Below are positions 60,641 through 64,000 of a DNA stretch of 64,000 nt, piece after piece. The DNA comes from Diorhabda sublineata (taxonomy: Eukaryota; Arthropoda; Insecta; Coleoptera; Chrysomelidae). Position numbers and translations under genes: made by a program. The DNA is taken from positions 27,418,294-27,482,293 of the forward strand of contig NC_079474.1 of NCBI RefSeq assembly GCF_026230105.1, read 5' to 3'. The notes below the pieces were generated by a model that did no database searches, had not been told where the DNA came from, and worked only from the letters and a program-made list of their open reading frames with translations. The number at the start of each line of letters is the position of its first letter. Positions within the stretch are counted from its first letter, which is position 1.

Positions 60641-60849
60641 AATTATCTGTTCAGAATATTTATTCTTTCCAGTATACGAACTCCTCGAGTTGCCACACGG
60701 TCGCATTTTTTATTCTATTTTTCAGTTTCTTAAACTAATACACTCGAGCTACCACATTTACGTAGGGATGAATCAATATCGCTGACAAAAGGATTGGGAG
60801 ACTTTTTTCAGCACTTTAAATAAAAAAAATTTAGTATCAAGCTGTGAAC

Positions 60850-61300
60850 GAAGACTCTGTACCATAATTTACGACTGCAAAATTTTGGGAAGCTGAATTC
60901 GAACATGGCCGTATTCGCTTGACTGACAACGAGCGACGAACACGTACCCTGACCGAAGAATTTTGCAAGCGTTAGCTATCCACGCGTTTCATGCTCTCTT
61001 TGAATCTAAAGCGGATTCGAATATATATTTCCCAGCCTTTATAGAAGCGGTTTAAGCAAAATGAGGCGGATTTTAGCGTCGATTTACAACTGTGGATGAA
61101 CCAATGCTCCACCATTACACTACAAGAAAAAAAAATGCTTTTCCATTAGGACAACGCACTCTCTCACATTTCGGTGACCGCCATTTCACTTCGAATTGGT
61201 TGGCAACTCACCGTATTTACAGAATCTGGCCCCAAGCAACTTTTTCTTGTTTCCCAAATCCACCTACCATCAATTTACTCTTAAGCTTTGAGTATATCAA
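60850..61300 (+). pseudogene. Decayed mariner transposase
   Basis: The + strand reads TTAKFWEAEFEHGRIRLTDN, then FTTVDEPMLHHYTTRKK (a decayed TMDETWIHHYTPE block) and LGQRTLSHFGD. It has many stops and a probable internal deletion. Subfamily not assigned. Confidence 0.6.
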
Positions 61301-61464
61301 CGATATTTATGAGAAAAAGAAATGAGTCTAGTATAATTTTGGAAATGACCACGATATTTAACCGTTATGTGGTATTAATAAGTATATATTGTACTGCCCA
61401 ATCTCTATATAGAATTAAGTCATATATGAAATCGATTGATTGTCTTATTTTGAATAAAATACCC

Positions 61465-62972
<1,508 letters not shown>

Positions 62973-64000
62973 TTATAATTCTATAATTTTTCTATTTGGG
63001 AAAAGTATTTTCTTTACTGGATATTTAGAAAGACTTTTCATCATTTCTGAAGTCGGTGTTCCTTCAGATATAGTACCGCTTTCAAAACTTTCCCACCGTC
63101 TTGCCCCATATAAAGTTTGTACATCGGACCATACTGAATTTCCCAGTGTTCCCACATAACCCATTCATCCTAGAAGATGTCTATATATTTAAGAAACAGA
63201 AACTAGTTTCACCAAGAAAAAATATATTGCTTGCAGCAAATTATAGAAATTGTGAACTCTTTATTAAACTAAAAATCCAAGCTTTCGGGAAGTGTTCTTA
63301 CCATCATCAGGAAAGTTCAATTTAAGAAAGAATTCCTAGGTGTTTTCTCAACGAATTAAGTCATTGCAAAAGATTAAGGAGTTGGGTTTCACATTAACTG
63401 TGCATGTTATAATTAATATTGGGTTAAAAATTCTTGAATGCGTAGAAATATTTGAAATATGTAATTAATATTGCTTTAATCATCAAGTAATGCACATATT
63501 TTCACAAAATACCATGTGACGTCAATTATTTATAAAAAAATTTCTTGAAATTCTTATTTCTCAGACCTTTCCATATGTTCATGCTTCTAAATGTTCATGA
63601 TTTTAGGACTCTTCTGATTTAAAATTAGATTTTTTTATATTTTGATAAAGACTGAAACAAGTCGGAACGTCTTTCAAGAACGTGGCAATAAAACACCAAA
63701 GTGGACTAACTTTAATATATTTTCCGAACATTCGAATACTTATGTATTCATCGACTGGGAAACAATTAAGATTTGCGGTGGTTTTAAATTGTATTAATGT
63801 TTGTATAAATTTTCAAACTTATAGAACTCAAAACTCAATATTCAAATTGACGCTGGTAAAAATATTGATTAATTGAAATATAGATAAATATATTACAGCC
63901 TGTACTTATATTTTATTAGACATATTAACTTAAAAATCAAATAAATTCAAAGAAAAGCATACAGTAATTTAAAATATAGATAATAAATTAATGATGAATA
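62973..64000. other. Unresolved region with one odd open frame
   Basis: On the - strand 63164-62973 is open in one frame (includes YGARRWESFESGTISEGTPT). A second frame over the same DNA reads WEIQYGPMYKLYMGQ. An acceptor-like ttctag precedes both at about 63172. Neither matches a family I can name. The stretch 63275-63320 (CTTTCGGGAAGTGTTCTTAC) and 63570-63680 look like dispersed repeats. Confidence 0.3.

Overview
This window is AT-rich, intron-rich nuclear DNA from an insect, probably a beetle (the order is a guess). The evidence is three conserved animal genes with clean GT-AG introns, many mariner/Tc1, hAT, piggyBac and LINE relics, and short TTAGG runs, the insect telomere unit. No bacterial features, CRISPR array or convincing tRNA or rRNA gene was seen.

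Positions 1-31022 hold MOCOS (maroon-like), the molybdenum cofactor sulfurase, on the + strand. I rebuilt it from ten exons whose phases all agree: 2397 nt, 798 residues. Its introns carry most of the repeats: a 1.26 kb inverted-repeat element with an 8-bp target duplication, three copies of an unclassified repeat, several Tc1/mariner relics, a LINE fragment, a small satellite and a broken transposon-like gene that keeps its own 55-nt intron.

Positions 31023-38608 are intergenic: a hAT relic, two TA microsatellites (the other lies just upstream in the last MOCOS intron), a mariner relic and a second fragment of the transposon-like gene family. Positions 38609-45885 hold CHORDC1 (morgana) on the + strand: six exons, 1023 nt, 340 residues, with two CHORD zinc-binding domains and a CS domain. 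A degenerate piggyBac element of about 2.45 kb sits in its large fifth intron, and its 3' UTR contains a 213-bp tandem duplication. Positions 45886-49919 are intergenic, with pogo/Tigger, hAT and LINE relics.

Positions 49920-56848 hold, on the - strand, the last five exons of an echinus/USP53-USP54-type gene (4869 nt, 1622 residues plus stop in the window). The catalytic-Cys exons are not visible and should lie beyond 64000. CHORDC1 and echinus are convergent. From 56849 to 64000 there are LINE and mariner relics, a tandem repeat and a CA/TA microsatellite.

The three host genes are functionally unrelated: cofactor maturation for xanthine dehydrogenase and aldehyde oxidase, HSP90 co-chaperoning, and ubiquitin-linked signalling. 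I found no convincing new biological system. The most unusual items are the inverted-repeat element at 7302-8564, the palindrome-studded piggyBac ends, the intron-bearing transposon-like relic, and the long disordered echinus tail ending in a four-cysteine motif.
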